A DNA stretch of 64,000 bases, taken from assembly GCA_964370645.1 (NCBI GenBank), contig CAYJJS010000004.1, forward strand, positions 25,472 through 89,471. The letters are read 5' to 3'. Positions 28,464 to 37,275 of this stretch are shown here, in pieces. The stretch is from CAMQRS01 sp964370645. Lineage in GTDB: Bacteria; Bacillota_I; Bacilli_A; Erysipelotrichales; Erysipelotrichaceae. A model generated the notes under the pieces. The model was not told the origin of the DNA. It did no database searches and worked only from the letters and a program-made list of their open reading frames with translations. The position numbers and the translations under genes are program-made. Every line of letters starts with the position of its first letter. The stretch's first letter is position 1.

Positions 28464-28876
28464 TTTTCCTCCGACAAATAGTCTGCCATGAAATTCAGTA
28501 TTTCCATGAACACTATTTTTTTATCCATTGAAAATTGCTCATCTACCGCATCCATTAATGAAGCAGCTTTTGCATCCTGACTATTCTCAATTAAATTCTT
28601 TGCTAAAGATAAATATGTCACCCTTTTATCTTTTTTTGACTGTGTTTTTATAATTAGCCCCTTACTTTCAAGTTCATTTACTTTTTGGGTAGTTGCAGGC
28701 CTAGATAGATTTAGACGTTGTGCTAATTCACTCACTGTCATATTTTGTTTGTGGTTAATGATAAACAATTGTAAAACATCTGAATAAGACAAACCACTCC
28801 CAATTTCACTATCACGAATATTCTTATAACAATCCATATCCATCGCACTCATAAATCTAAAATATGCATCTCTCAT
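28460..28876 (-). CDS. MarR-family regulator of the uvrA-like gene
   Basis: 138-residue winged helix protein. The recognition region is VSELAQRLNLSRPATTQKVNEL, with a wing carrying TQSKKDKRVTYLS. It resembles the MarR protein at 18.4 kb in layout. First gene of a two-gene operon with the uvrA-like ATPase. Two near-perfect palindromes upstream overlap its promoter and should be its operators. Confidence 0.88.
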   Translation of the reverse strand: MRDAYFRFMSAMDMDCYKNIRDSEIGSGLSYSDVLQLFIINHKQNMTVSELAQRLNLSRPATTQKVNELESKGLIIKTQSKKDKRVTYLSLAKNLIENSQDAKAASLMDAVDEQFSMDKKIVFMEILNFMADYLSEEK

Positions 28877-28889
28877 ACATTACCTCGCC

Positions 28890-28962
28890 ATATAGTTTCA
28901 ATATTGAAATTATATCACACACTCAAAAATTCTGCAATATAGTTTCGATATTGAAATCATAT
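28890..28962 (-). promoter_or_regulatory. Promoter with two palindromic MarR operators
   Basis: Minus strand: -35 TTGCAG (28937-28932), 17-bp spacer, -10 TATAAT (28914-28909). Operator 1 (28890-28915) has the perfect core TTTCAATATTGAAA inside ATATAG...TTATAT. Operator 2 (28937-28962) has TTTCGATATTGAAA inside ATATAG...TCATAT. Their centres are 47 bp apart, and they sit on the -10 and beside the -35. Confidence 0.85.
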
Positions 28963-29009
28963 AAAAAGCAGAAGTCTTAATTACTTCTGCTTTTTTCTTC
29001 GTATATATA
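28963..29009. repeat. 47-bp direct repeat, copy 2, with terminator
   Basis: Matches 25968-26014 at 46 of 47 bases. It contains the stop codon and last codons of the DUF2238-like gene and also reads, on the plus strand, like the end of the first reductase gene (codons for KKQKS and a stop). Confidence 0.9.
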
Positions 29010-29691
29010 ATTGTTCAATCCAACCTTTTTTATATTTCAAAGAAATATATCCAATACTTGCTACTACAAATGCACCTAGCGAGTCTACGATTAGATCTGA
29101 CATTGTGTCACTTAGTGCTGCTCTTCCTACAAATGGAGTTCCATCCTCTAATCCAAACTTTTGCATATTCAATCCCCACAATCCATCAAACACATATTCA
29201 TAGACCTCCCAAAATACACCCAGTGTAATTGCGAAGCAAAATGCAAATAATGCAACAAATAATGGGCTTAGTTGTATCGAAATCTTTTCAGATTTATTAA
29301 ATAATGTAATTACGCTAAATCCCATTGCTCCAAGCATTCCTCCACTAAATGTATGTAAGAAAGCATCCCAATATTTAAAATTATAATAATAACTACGCAC
29401 TTCCCCTAAGAAAATTGCGCCAAATAAAAATAAGGCATATAAGATTAACATCCTTGAAGGAATACGAATAGACCAACTTTTTTCTAACCATCCGGGTAGC
29501 ATCATGGCAAACACTCCCAAAATGCATTGTGCAATCATTAGCGTATAATGACTTTTAGTTGGTTGATTATTCGTTGCATCCACTACACTTTCTGGTGCGC
29601 GTATTACAAGTATGATTAATACCACAAGTGATATGAGTAAAGTTAAAAACACGCTTAAGGATACTATCTTTTGAACATTAAATTGTTTCAT
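28981..29691 (-). CDS. DUF2238/YjdF-like integral membrane protein
   Basis: 236 residues with about six hydrophobic segments. Polar residues inside the membrane part match the YjdF/DUF2238 pattern: YWDAFLHTFSGG, GVFWEVYEYVFD and DTMSDLIVDSLGA. The function of the family is unknown. Its 3' end carries the repeat copy that bounds the uvrA-like cassette, and it is divergent from the second reductase. Confidence 0.72.
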   Translation of the reverse strand: MKQFNVQKIVSLSVFLTLLISLVVLIILVIRAPESVVDATNNQPTKSHYTLMIAQCILGVFAMMLPGWLEKSWSIRIPSRMLILYALFLFGAIFLGEVRSYYYNFKYWDAFLHTFSGGMLGAMGFSVITLFNKSEKISIQLSPLFVALFAFCFAITLGVFWEVYEYVFDGLWGLNMQKFGLEDGTPFVGRAALSDTMSDLIVDSLGAFVVASIGYISLKYKKGWIEQLYIRRKKQK

Positions 29692-29777
29692 CTATATTAC
29701 CTCCATTTAATCTTAATTAAATTATACCAATTTTTTCATAAAAAATGTATAATATTCTTGTTGTTAGAGGAGATAAT

Positions 29778-30890
29778 ATGAAAAAAAGAACTTACAAAAC
29801 ATCTAATGAAGAAGTATCTTTATTAGGATTTGGTTGTATGCGTTTTCCTATGAATGAAGATGGTACAATCAATAAAAAAGAAACATTTAAAATGATGGAT
29901 TATGCATATGAGCAAGGTGTGAACTACTACGATACAGCATATCCATACATTAATGGAACGAGCGAAATTATCGTAGGAGAATGGTTAAGTAGCAAAGAAC
30001 GTAGTTCTTTATATTTAGCGACAAAATCTCCAGTATGGGATTTGCATAGTATGGAAGATTTTTATGCGAAACTGAATGAACAATTAAGTAAACTACAAAC
30101 AGAATATATTGATTATTATTTGCTACATGCGCTAGACAAATCTAAATGGGATCAAATTAATGCATTTGATTTAATTGCCCACTTAGATGAAGTAAAAGCA
30201 TCTGGAAAGGTGAAAAAAATTGGATTTAGTTTCCATGATGAATATCCAATGTTTGAAGAAATCTTGAACAGCTACGATTGGGATTTTTGTCAGATTCAAT
30301 ACAATTATATGGACGTAGACTACCAAGCAGGTAAAAAAGGGTATGAATTAGCAAAGTCTAAAGGAATCCCTGTCATCATTATGGAACCAATCAAAGGTGG
30401 ACAACTTGCAAATGTACCTCAAGAAATTAAAACATTATTCAATGAGGTTGCTCCACAAAAGAGTGACGCCTCTATGGCAATGCGCTTTGTGGGTAGTCAT
30501 GAACATGTATTAACAGTATTGTCTGGAATGAGCACACTTGAGCAAGTAAAAGACAATGTGAATACATTTCAAGACTTTGTACCATTTAGTGAAGAAGAAT
30601 ATACTGTCATTGAAAAAGCTCGTAAAATATTTTTAGAAAGAGTGCAAGTGCTATGTACACAATGTGGATATTGCATGCCCTGTCCTTTTGGTGTAAATAT
30701 CCCTAGAAACTTCACGATTTTAAATAACTCACACATCTATGATAACTTCGCAGGTGGTAAATCAAGATATTGTGACTTAAAGGAAGCCGCAGCACATACT
30801 TGTGTAGGTTGTCGTGTTTGTGTTGATAAATGTCCACAACACATTGATATTCCTGAGAAATTATTACAAGTGAAAGAAGAATTGCAATAA
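29778..30890 (+). CDS. Aldo/keto reductase with ferredoxin-type iron-sulfur domain, second copy
   Basis: 371 residues; same plan as 24783-25985. N-terminal LGFGCMRFP, barrel strand LQTEYIDYYLLHALD, then the cluster motifs CTQCGYCMPCPFGVNIP and CVGCRVCVDKCPQHIDIP. I start at 29778, where AGAGGAG precedes the ATG. The two copies are clear paralogues on the same strand, 4 kb apart, with the uvrA-like cassette and the DUF2238-like gene between them. Confidence 0.88.
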   Translation: MKKRTYKTSNEEVSLLGFGCMRFPMNEDGTINKKETFKMMDYAYEQGVNYYDTAYPYINGTSEIIVGEWLSSKERSSLYLATKSPVWDLHSMEDFYAKLNEQLSKLQTEYIDYYLLHALDKSKWDQINAFDLIAHLDEVKASGKVKKIGFSFHDEYPMFEEILNSYDWDFCQIQYNYMDVDYQAGKKGYELAKSKGIPVIIMEPIKGGQLANVPQEIKTLFNEVAPQKSDASMAMRFVGSHEHVLTVLSGMSTLEQVKDNVNTFQDFVPFSEEEYTVIEKARKIFLERVQVLCTQCGYCMPCPFGVNIPRNFTILNNSHIYDNFAGGKSRYCDLKEAAAHTCVGCRVCVDKCPQHIDIPEKLLQVKEELQ

Positions 30891-30893
30891 AAG

Positions 30894-30919
30894 AAAACGC
30901 TACGAATTTGTAGCGTTTT
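30894..30919. terminator. Bidirectional terminator after the second reductase
   Basis: AAAACGCTAC and GTAGCGTTTT form a 10-bp stem with a six-base loop between convergent genes, with T runs on both strands. Confidence 0.87.
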
Positions 30920-31808
30920 TTATTTTCCCTTTGTAATACATATAATATGCTGCTAAGACTACAATTACGTACCCTATAAAACTATATACATCTGGAATTT
31001 GACCAAACACCAGATATCCATATAATGCGGAAATGATGATTTGTGAATAATCATAAATAGAGATCGATTTTGCTGGTGCACTCGCGTACGCGGCAGTTAC
31101 TGCAAATTGACCCAAACTAGCAAATACCCCTGCTCCTAATAAATACAGTACTTGCGTACTACTCATCTCTGCATATTGTAAGAATACAAAAGGTGCTAAT
31201 ACAATACATGAGAAGGCACTAAAGAAAAAGACAATCGTGGTTCCTTTCTCACCTCTACTTGATAACAAACGTATCATCGTATATGCCATACCTGCTGACA
31301 TTGCACCAAACACTCCGATTAATGAGGCCATACTAGCTAAAGTTTCACTTGCTGGCATGCTTATAAACATACCTAGTAGTATTTGCGGGTTGATGACTAA
31401 AACACTCCCTAGAAAGGCTACAATGATCGCTGAAGCCTGCCATAACTTTATTTTCTCTTTCAAAATAAGGAAAGAAAAAATAATGACAAAAAAAGGTGTT
31501 AGTTTATTTATCATCGTTGCATCTGACAATAATAAGTTTTCAATTGCATAAAAGTTAAACAGTACTCCCATTGTACCAAATGTGGAACGCAGCAGTAAAA
31601 ATTTTAGATTTCCTTTTTGAATATGTAAACCTTGACGTTTTTTTATAAGTACACCACCTGCTATTACGAAAGCAACCACATTACGAAATAAACTCTTCTG
31701 TAAAACTGGTACGTCTCCTGATAATTGCACAAATAAACTCATTGTTGCAAAACTTAATGCAGACAATAAAATAAATATAATTCCTTTTGTTCTTTGATTC
31801 ATATACAT
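30900..31808 (-). CDS. DMT-superfamily (EamA) permease
   Basis: 302 residues with ten hydrophobic segments in two EamA repeats (about 8-145 and 160-295). The family exports or imports small metabolites; the substrate cannot be inferred. It is a single-gene unit between two terminators. Confidence 0.85.
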   Translation of the reverse strand: MYMNQRTKGIIFILLSALSFATMSLFVQLSGDVPVLQKSLFRNVVAFVIAGGVLIKKRQGLHIQKGNLKFLLLRSTFGTMGVLFNFYAIENLLLSDATMINKLTPFFVIIFSFLILKEKIKLWQASAIIVAFLGSVLVINPQILLGMFISMPASETLASMASLIGVFGAMSAGMAYTMIRLLSSRGEKGTTIVFFFSAFSCIVLAPFVFLQYAEMSSTQVLYLLGAGVFASLGQFAVTAAYASAPAKSISIYDYSQIIISALYGYLVFGQIPDVYSFIGYVIVVLAAYYMYYKGKIKNATNS

Positions 31809-31871
31809 TCTCCTAATAACCTATTCTATTGTACTCTTTTTCATTCAATTTACAAGAAGTATACACTACAT

Positions 31872-31900
31872 AAAAAAAGAAATGCTTAACGCATTTCTTT
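31872..31900 (-). terminator. Terminator of the hibernation factor gene
   Basis: AAAGAAATGC and GCATTTCTTT, five-base loop, with a T run on the minus strand. Confidence 0.85.
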
Positions 31901-31913
31901 TCATTCCCCTAAT

Positions 31914-32438
31914 TTATACAGTTTCTAAACAACCGTATCCTCCATCTTCTCTTTTATATACAACGGCAATTTCATTTGTCTCGTCATCGGTATATATAAA
32001 GAATGAGTGATTCAACATTTCCATTCTCATAATTGCTTCATCAATATCCATCGTTTCCGGAGAAATAGATTTTGTACGTACAACATCTTGTGTATCTTCT
32101 TCTTCGTATTCTTCGTGCATGAATATTTCAGCCAATCCTTCTTTTCCTTTTTTCGATAATCTTGTTTTTTGTCTACGAATTTGATCTTCTAATTTATCAA
32201 TAACCAAATCAATTGCTGCATATAAGTCATCATGTGTAACCTCAGCTCTTAATACAACCATTTTCGTTGGTATAGTAACTTCTATCTTTTGCCCTAATCG
32301 ATATACTCTAACGACTACATTTGCTATCGCATCTTCATCAATAATGAAGTATTTCTCTAAAATTGATAATTTATTCTCCACCTTTTCTTGAATAGCGGGT
32401 GTTACGCTTATATTCTTTCCATAAATTTGTACTTTCAT
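31914..32438 (-). CDS. hpf: Long-form ribosome hibernation promoting factor
   Basis: 174 residues: an N-terminal RaiA/YfiA domain (about 1-100) that occupies the decoding centre, then a linker and the C-terminal dimerisation domain (about 115-174, with RTKSISPETMDIDEAIMRMEMLNHSFFIY). The long form makes 100S ribosome dimers. A strong AGGAGG site precedes the ATG and a TATAAT box lies at 32465-32470. Confidence 0.94.
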   Translation of the reverse strand: MKVQIYGKNISVTPAIQEKVENKLSILEKYFIIDEDAIANVVVRVYRLGQKIEVTIPTKMVVLRAEVTHDDLYAAIDLVIDKLEDQIRRQKTRLSKKGKEGLAEIFMHEEYEEEDTQDVVRTKSISPETMDIDEAIMRMEMLNHSFFIYTDDETNEIAVVYKREDGGYGCLETV

Positions 32439-32520
32439 ATCAAGTACCTCCTTCTAGTTACTTATATTATAAACAATACACATAAAAAAAATAAGTCTTT
32501 TAATCTTAAATTAATGGTGG

Positions 32521-32588
32521 TATACTTTAATCATAGAGGAAGAATATGCATAAGAAAGCGATACCAATAAAATCGCTTTCTTTTTTTA
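32521..32588 (+). ncRNA. Candidate short plus-strand transcript
   Basis: A TATACT box (32521-32526) is followed about 30 bp later by a terminator: GAAAGCGAT and ATCGCTTTC around a nine-base loop, then seven T (32554-32587). The unit would give an RNA of roughly 55-60 bases. A possible ATG with AGAGGAAG before it (32546) would read through the hairpin, so a peptide is less likely. No gene around it uses this strand. The -35 is poor, so this is tentative. Confidence 0.35.
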
Positions 32589-33722
32589 TTTATTCTCTAA
32601 TGCTAAAAGTTCATGCACTCTGTTTTGAATAAATTGTTCAATTGCCTTTAATCTCCTACTTGAAAGATTATAACTAGGGTGTTTATCAAACTTAAAGTAA
32701 ATCATCTTTCTTAGCTTTTGTTTTTGTCGTTGTGTAATAAACTCTCTCGCTAAATCTAAAAAAGGAATATTATAATAGGACATCCTTGTTTTTGCATATG
32801 TATTTATGTTTTCAAAATGTTCAGGCATTCCGCATGAAATAATGATAATCCATTATCAAAAACAGGAGCGAATGCAATCGGGGTATTTGTTTCATTTTCC
32901 ACTAGTAACCCAAAATTTCCATAATGTCGATCTTGATTGCATATTAAAGAATCAAAAATAAGCATATCTACAAACGCATCATAAAACGTTGGATTTTCTT
33001 TTCTCAGGTACTCGCCAACTTCGTAAATAGGTGCGTTCTTAACAAAATCATAAATTTGTACATAGGAAACTTGTGGGCTTGTAAACAGCTCACAAGTAGA
33101 ACAAATCTCTCTTCCATTTTGACAAATTATAAGTGACATGGTCAATGCCCATTACCGTAGCAATTTGTGAGGCCTAAAATTCAGAATAAGGTTCAAAGCC
33201 AGTATTGATTCCACCGCTTGAACCACCTTTATACAAATAAATCGTGTTATGCTACCTTCTCTACCCTTTTCTCAACATCCCATTTGTTGTGAATTCTGGT
33301 GAAGAAGTAAACCCCTGAACCTTAACTCTTCCATAACCCGTATATGCAACTGATGCTAATGTTTTCTCAAAGGTATTTTCGTATAAATTATAATCAGAAA
33401 ATGCCCCTTCAAAATCATTATCTACCACCCAATAACTATCATTTAATGATAAACCTTTACACCTTTTTATAATAGCAATAGTATCATTATGTGAAAGACC
33501 CATTTTAGCTAGTGAGCTATCCACAAATTCACGATTTTTAGGAATTACTCTTCTTTTTAACCATGACATAACACCTTCATCACTTAATACAAACCCGATT
33601 GGAAGCAAAGATATATAATTTGTGTTGACATTGACAATTTCACATCGTTGTCCTTTAATTCCTTCATCAATATATTTGAAAGTAAGTAAAGAATAATCAA
33701 ATTGTTTAAGCGTAAATAACAT
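32586..33722 (-). pseudogene. HipA-like kinase pseudogene
   Basis: Remains of a HipA-related protein kinase. The N-terminal part starts at 33722 (GGGAGA before the ATG) and reads to SSPEFTTNGMLRKG. The same frame then meets three TAG stops near 33261, 33252 and 33174, while still coding recognisable LYKGGSSGG and EPYSEF. A frameshift near 33130 leads to the catalytic block with CNQDRHYGNFG and APVFDNGLSLF. A second frameshift near 32815 leads to the C-terminal part. At least five lesions make it non-functional. Real genes here also stop at TAG, so recoding is not the reason. Confidence 0.85.
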
Positions 33723-33823
33723 AGTGTCTCTCCCTTCCACAATATACTGCATAATCCTACTACTATATTTAACTCTATTTACACTCGTTTTAAAATGGTA
33801 AAATCAACAACGATCAAGCAACC

Positions 33824-33849
33824 AAAAAAGCACTTCTCGTGAAGTGCTT
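33824..33849 (-). terminator. Terminator after the 3' half of the split gene
   Basis: AAGCACTTC and GAAGTGCTT, four-base loop, T run on the minus strand; the stem overlaps the stop codon. Confidence 0.88.
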
Positions 33850-34738
33850 AATTTGTTAATTGTACATATACTTCATTTAGCTTATACCAAGTCGTGTTAC
33901 CAACAATACCATCTGGCGTTAAGCCTAATAAATTTTGAAAAGCTATGACAGCCGTTGCTGTTGCATTACCAAATATGGAATCTGCAACAATGTACGGTAT
34001 AGATTTGTAATAAATAGAAATGGTTTGTAATCGCTGTTGTACAAAAAGTACATCACTCCCACTACTTCCTACACGAATTAGTTGCCCTGGATAAGGTGGT
34101 AATCCAAGCGAAGGTGTATCCCCATTTTTAATTTCATCTGCGAGTGTAAATAGTGCTTTCCATGTCTCTTCTCCTACAATTCCATCTCCATCCAACCCTA
34201 CGATGTTTTGAAAGATTTCCACTGCATTCTCACTTGCACTACCAAAAACACCGTCCTCAACTAATATGGGAATTGATGAATACACATTTCCAACCACATT
34301 TAGCGCCACTTGTACTTGCTTTACAACATCTCCATTACTACCTAATCGAATAAAATAACCTGGATAGGCATCGACTTCTTCATCCGGAACGATGACACCC
34401 TCATAATCTGCATACTTAGAAAATATTAAATTCCACGTTGTTTGTCCAACGATACCATCTTGTACTAATCCATATCTTGCTTGAAAAGACAATACACTGT
34501 TAAATGTTTGTTGTCCAAACTTACCATCAATCTCATCAATATCCTTTACTTGTGCATCAAACTCAGAAATACATATCAACATATATTGTAAAAATTGTAC
34601 TTCCACTCCGGAATCATTAAACTGCAATGGTGAGCCAGGGTATTGTCCACTTAAAAAACTGCTCGTAACCCCTAGACTTCCTAACTCTGCAAGTTTACGA
34701 ACCGATACATACACATACGAAATTTTGTACCATGCCAC
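33848..34738 (-). CDS. 3' half of a split SleC-like gene: three peptidoglycan-binding repeats
   Basis: Open frame of 296 codons that begins at the element junction. Its first family residues, WYKISYVYVSV, are the continuation of a DGIVGxxTW repeat that ends abruptly in the gene at 39358-40539. Three further PG_binding_1-type repeats follow (about 31-108, 124-203, 215-290), each closing with DGIVGxxTW. The only start is a GTG at 34738 with no ribosome binding site, so on its own it is probably untranslated. Joined across CATG it would supply residues 388-681 of a complete protein. No stop or frameshift disturbs it. Confidence 0.85.
   Translation of the reverse strand: MAWYKISYVYVSVRKLAELGSLGVTSSFLSGQYPGSPLQFNDSGVEVQFLQYMLICISEFDAQVKDIDEIDGKFGQQTFNSVLSFQARYGLVQDGIVGQTTWNLIFSKYADYEGVIVPDEEVDAYPGYFIRLGSNGDVVKQVQVALNVVGNVYSSIPILVEDGVFGSASENAVEIFQNIVGLDGDGIVGEETWKALFTLADEIKNGDTPSLGLPPYPGQLIRVGSSGSDVLFVQQRLQTISIYYKSIPYIVADSIFGNATATAVIAFQNLLGLTPDGIVGNTTWYKLNEVYVQLTN
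34731..34734 (-). other. Element junction (right side, attR-like)
   Basis: On the minus strand, element sequence ending GTCATTGTGG meets CATGGTACAAAATT of the host gene. The CATG is shared with the other junction at 39377-39380. A serine recombinase crosses over at a short core of this kind (usually two bases), here within CATG. Confidence 0.75.
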
Positions 34739-34757
34739 AATGACATACGGACACTTT

Positions 34758-36362
34758 TTAACTTTTTTCTGTGAAAGATAAATAATTTTCGATATTCACT
34801 TTTAGAAATACTTCAATATTCTTCTCTTTATCGATTTCAATTTTCTCAACTAAATCATAGATCAATTCAAATGTAGGTGTCTTAAACGCGACAAATTTCT
34901 CAATGATTTCGCGACATTCTTCAAAAGATGCTTTTTCATTTTCATTCTCTTTCTTCAAAATTGTTTTTTCTAACGCCTCTTTTTCCTTTTCTAATCGTTC
35001 TACCTTTTCATCATACTGTTTTATTAACATGGTATATTGCCCGAGACTAATGATATCATTTAAGCGATCCTCATATAGTTTTAATATTATCTTTTCATTT
35101 TTTTTAATATCTTTGCTAAGCTCATCTACTCTATTCTGAATATACCTATTCTCTTGACTTTTCAAATGAAGTACTTTCTTCATAAAATTCTCTTGATTGA
35201 ATTCTTTCATGAAATTTTTTCCTATTTCATGAAAATAATGCAATAGGTGTAATTCTAGTTTCTCATAACTAAACGAATGTGAACAACATACTCCATGCTT
35301 ACTAAATCTTCGATAATATTCACATTGTCCATGAAAAGTAATTCCTTTCTTCAACTTTTTTTTATAAATAGTAATTGCATGTCCACAGTCTTTACACACT
35401 AATAAACCTTGAAATAAATGCTTTTTCTCCCCTTTAGAGCGAAATTTACTATTTTTATCTAAAGCTTTTTGTACTTTATTAAAAACATCAACACTTACAA
35501 GCGCTTCATGAGTGTTTTCAACTACATACCATTCTTTCGGATCTGTAGCAATTATTTTTTCTGAATTATAGCTCAACTTTCGAAACCTACCTTGAATCAT
35601 ATGACCTAGATACATTTTGTCAGACAGTATTTGCCTCACTGTTTGAGGGCGCCATATTCCAGTCCCCTTATTTAATTCTTCATTCTTTGATACGTAACGC
35701 TTACTATAAATAGAAGGAATAGGTACTCGGGCTTCTGTTAATCTTCTTGAAATAACTGTTGTTCCTGCACCACTACTCGCCCATTCAAAAATTTGTTTTA
35801 CATATTTACTTGAAATTGGATCTGGGATTAGGCGCTTAGGATTGTTAGGATTTCTCTTATAGCCAAATTTCGGAAATGAAGCAATATAATCCCCTTTCTT
35901 CCTTTTTACATCAAATGTACTTCTTATTTTTTTTGAAGTATCTCTTAAATATAAGTCGTTCACACTAAGACGAATTCCGAGCATAGCATCTCCTACTAAT
36001 GAATCATATCCATCATTAATTGCAATAAAACGAACATTTTTTGTTAAGAAATATTCTTCAATATAAATTCCTGTTTCATATAATTCTCTTCCTAATCTTG
36101 ATAAGTCTTTAACAATCACACAATTTATTGTTTCATTTTCAATGTCCTGTTTCAATAGTTCGAACCCAGGTCTATTGTAATTCGAACCAGTAAACCCATC
36201 ATCACTATAATATTTACTTATGATAAGATTATTAAACTTGGCAAATGATTCAATAATCATTTTTTGACTCTCGATTGAAGAACTTTCATCTCTATGATCA
36301 TCTTCACGTGAAAGCCTAGTATATGCACCCACTAAATACTTTTTTCTATTGGTGCTTCTCAC
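34758..36362 (-). CDS. Large serine recombinase
   Basis: 534 residues. The N-terminal resolvase domain has YTRLSRED with nucleophile Ser18 and the YSDDGFTGSNYNRPGF and VKDLSRLGRE motifs. Then come a recombinase domain (about 170-270), a zinc ribbon (CKDCG...C...C around 320-365) and a coiled coil (about 390-470) as in TnpX/SpoIVCA/integrase-type enzymes. It lies 24 bp from the junction at 34731, the usual place for an integrase of its own element. It would cut and rejoin the CATG-containing sites. Confidence 0.93.
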   Translation of the reverse strand: MRSTNRKKYLVGAYTRLSREDDHRDESSSIESQKMIIESFAKFNNLIISKYYSDDGFTGSNYNRPGFELLKQDIENETINCVIVKDLSRLGRELYETGIYIEEYFLTKNVRFIAINDGYDSLVGDAMLGIRLSVNDLYLRDTSKKIRSTFDVKRKKGDYIASFPKFGYKRNPNNPKRLIPDPISSKYVKQIFEWASSGAGTTVISRRLTEARVPIPSIYSKRYVSKNEELNKGTGIWRPQTVRQILSDKMYLGHMIQGRFRKLSYNSEKIIATDPKEWYVVENTHEALVSVDVFNKVQKALDKNSKFRSKGEKKHLFQGLLVCKDCGHAITIYKKKLKKGITFHGQCEYYRRFSKHGVCCSHSFSYEKLELHLLHYFHEIGKNFMKEFNQENFMKKVLHLKSQENRYIQNRVDELSKDIKKNEKIILKLYEDRLNDIISLGQYTMLIKQYDEKVERLEKEKEALEKTILKKENENEKASFEECREIIEKFVAFKTPTFELIYDLVEKIEIDKEKNIEVFLKVNIENYLSFTEKS

Positions 36363-36433
36363 TCTACTTCCCCCTCTATCATAATTAATCAGATAACCTA
36401 TGCCTTATACATTACACATTGAAAACAAAACTG

Positions 36434-36556
36434 TTAGACGTGCAAATTCGATTTTTGTTGTTTGAAGTACTTCACAACGTTTTCTTCCATCACTTTTTCT
36501 AACTCTTTTTTTGCCATTGAATGATTAAATATAATTTTAAATTTTCTTTTATGCAT
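36434..36556 (-). CDS. 40-residue basic protein upstream of the recombinase
   Basis: Short gene with a perfect AAGGAGG seven bases before its ATG. The product begins MHKRKFKIIFNHSMAKKELE and is basic and helical, with no membrane segment. It lies 71 bp before the recombinase gene on the same strand and probably shares its transcript. Small basic proteins next to serine integrases, such as SprB of SPbeta, act as recombination directionality factors; that role here is inference from position and size. Confidence 0.7.
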   Translation of the reverse strand: MHKRKFKIIFNHSMAKKELEKVMEENVVKYFKQQKSNLHV

Positions 36557-36682
36557 AGTCTATCCTCCTTAATCAACTATTTAATTTGTTGTTATATTAC
36601 TATATGATTCATTTTTTGATTTAGAATATCTCAAATTATTACTTCTTATTAATCACCATTTCATTTATTAAATTATACTAAA

Positions 36683-36713
36683 AAATAACGCAGTCAATGT
36701 AACTACGTTATTT
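36683..36713. terminator. Terminator between cargo genes and the recombinase unit
   Basis: AAATAACG-C-AGT pairs with ACT-A-CGTTATTT (one mismatch) around a seven-base loop, with T-rich ends on both strands. It separates the amidase transcript from the recombinase. The remaining bases of 36557-36943 are AT-rich and I see no gene in them. Confidence 0.7.
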
Positions 36714-36943
36714 GTTTAATATCTTATTTTGTTTACCCAAATATTTACAATCAATCATCAAACCCCTCATTTATTTATAGGGCCTTTATTTCTCTTCTCA
36801 TAATAAAATCAACCATTTCTAAGAACATTTACCTTAATAAGCTTACTTGGATATCATATGCTATAAACAATACAATTGTGATTATTTTTAATCACATAAA
36901 ACGCTAATTTTGTCTATTATAAATATCTTTATGTTAAGAAATA

Positions 36944-37207
36944 TCATCCAAAAATCATAAAGAAAGTAAAAGTGATTAAAGTAAGATTAATGAAAATTAA
37001 TTTTGGATACTCATTTTTTTTACTTTTGTTCATGAAGAAATAAGAAACGTTAAAATAAAACATCCATGTTATTCCTTGTAGTAAAAATGCTATTTCATTA
37101 GAAACATCGAAAAATGTAAAAGAAATAAAGAGTATAATAAATGATGCAATGGCTCCGTAAATAAAGCTATCACGAATTTCATTAGTAAGATGTGTATTAA
37201 ATTTCAT
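36944..37207 (-). CDS. Small membrane protein of the element
   Basis: 87 residues, unrecognised. Three hydrophobic segments (about 13-35, 40-57, 66-87) and a basic loop (NKSKKNEYPK). The ATG at 37207 has a strong AAGGAGG. Last gene of the amidase transcript before the terminator at 36683. Confidence 0.7.
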   Translation of the reverse strand: MKFNTHLTNEIRDSFIYGAIASFIILFISFTFFDVSNEIAFLLQGITWMFYFNVSYFFMNKSKKNEYPKLIFINLTLITFTFFMIFG

Positions 37208-37275
37208 GATTGACCTCCTTAAATATATCATTCATCGAATATTCTAAAGGCATTATTGAAATTGCCGTTCAGTTT

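Noticed and set aside
33170..33265. Reassignment of TAG as a sense codon, suggested by three in-frame TAG in the HipA-like gene
   Set aside because: prkC and rsmB end naturally at TAG at their expected lengths, and the same pseudogene also has frameshifts, so decay explains it.
33848..34738. Treating the 3' repeat protein as an independent gene
   Set aside because: The only start is GTG at the element junction without a ribosome binding site, and its first residues complete a repeat from the other half.
36870..36900. Hairpin GTGATTA-TTTT-TAATCAC taken as a terminator
   Set aside because: No T run follows on either strand and it is AT-rich background.
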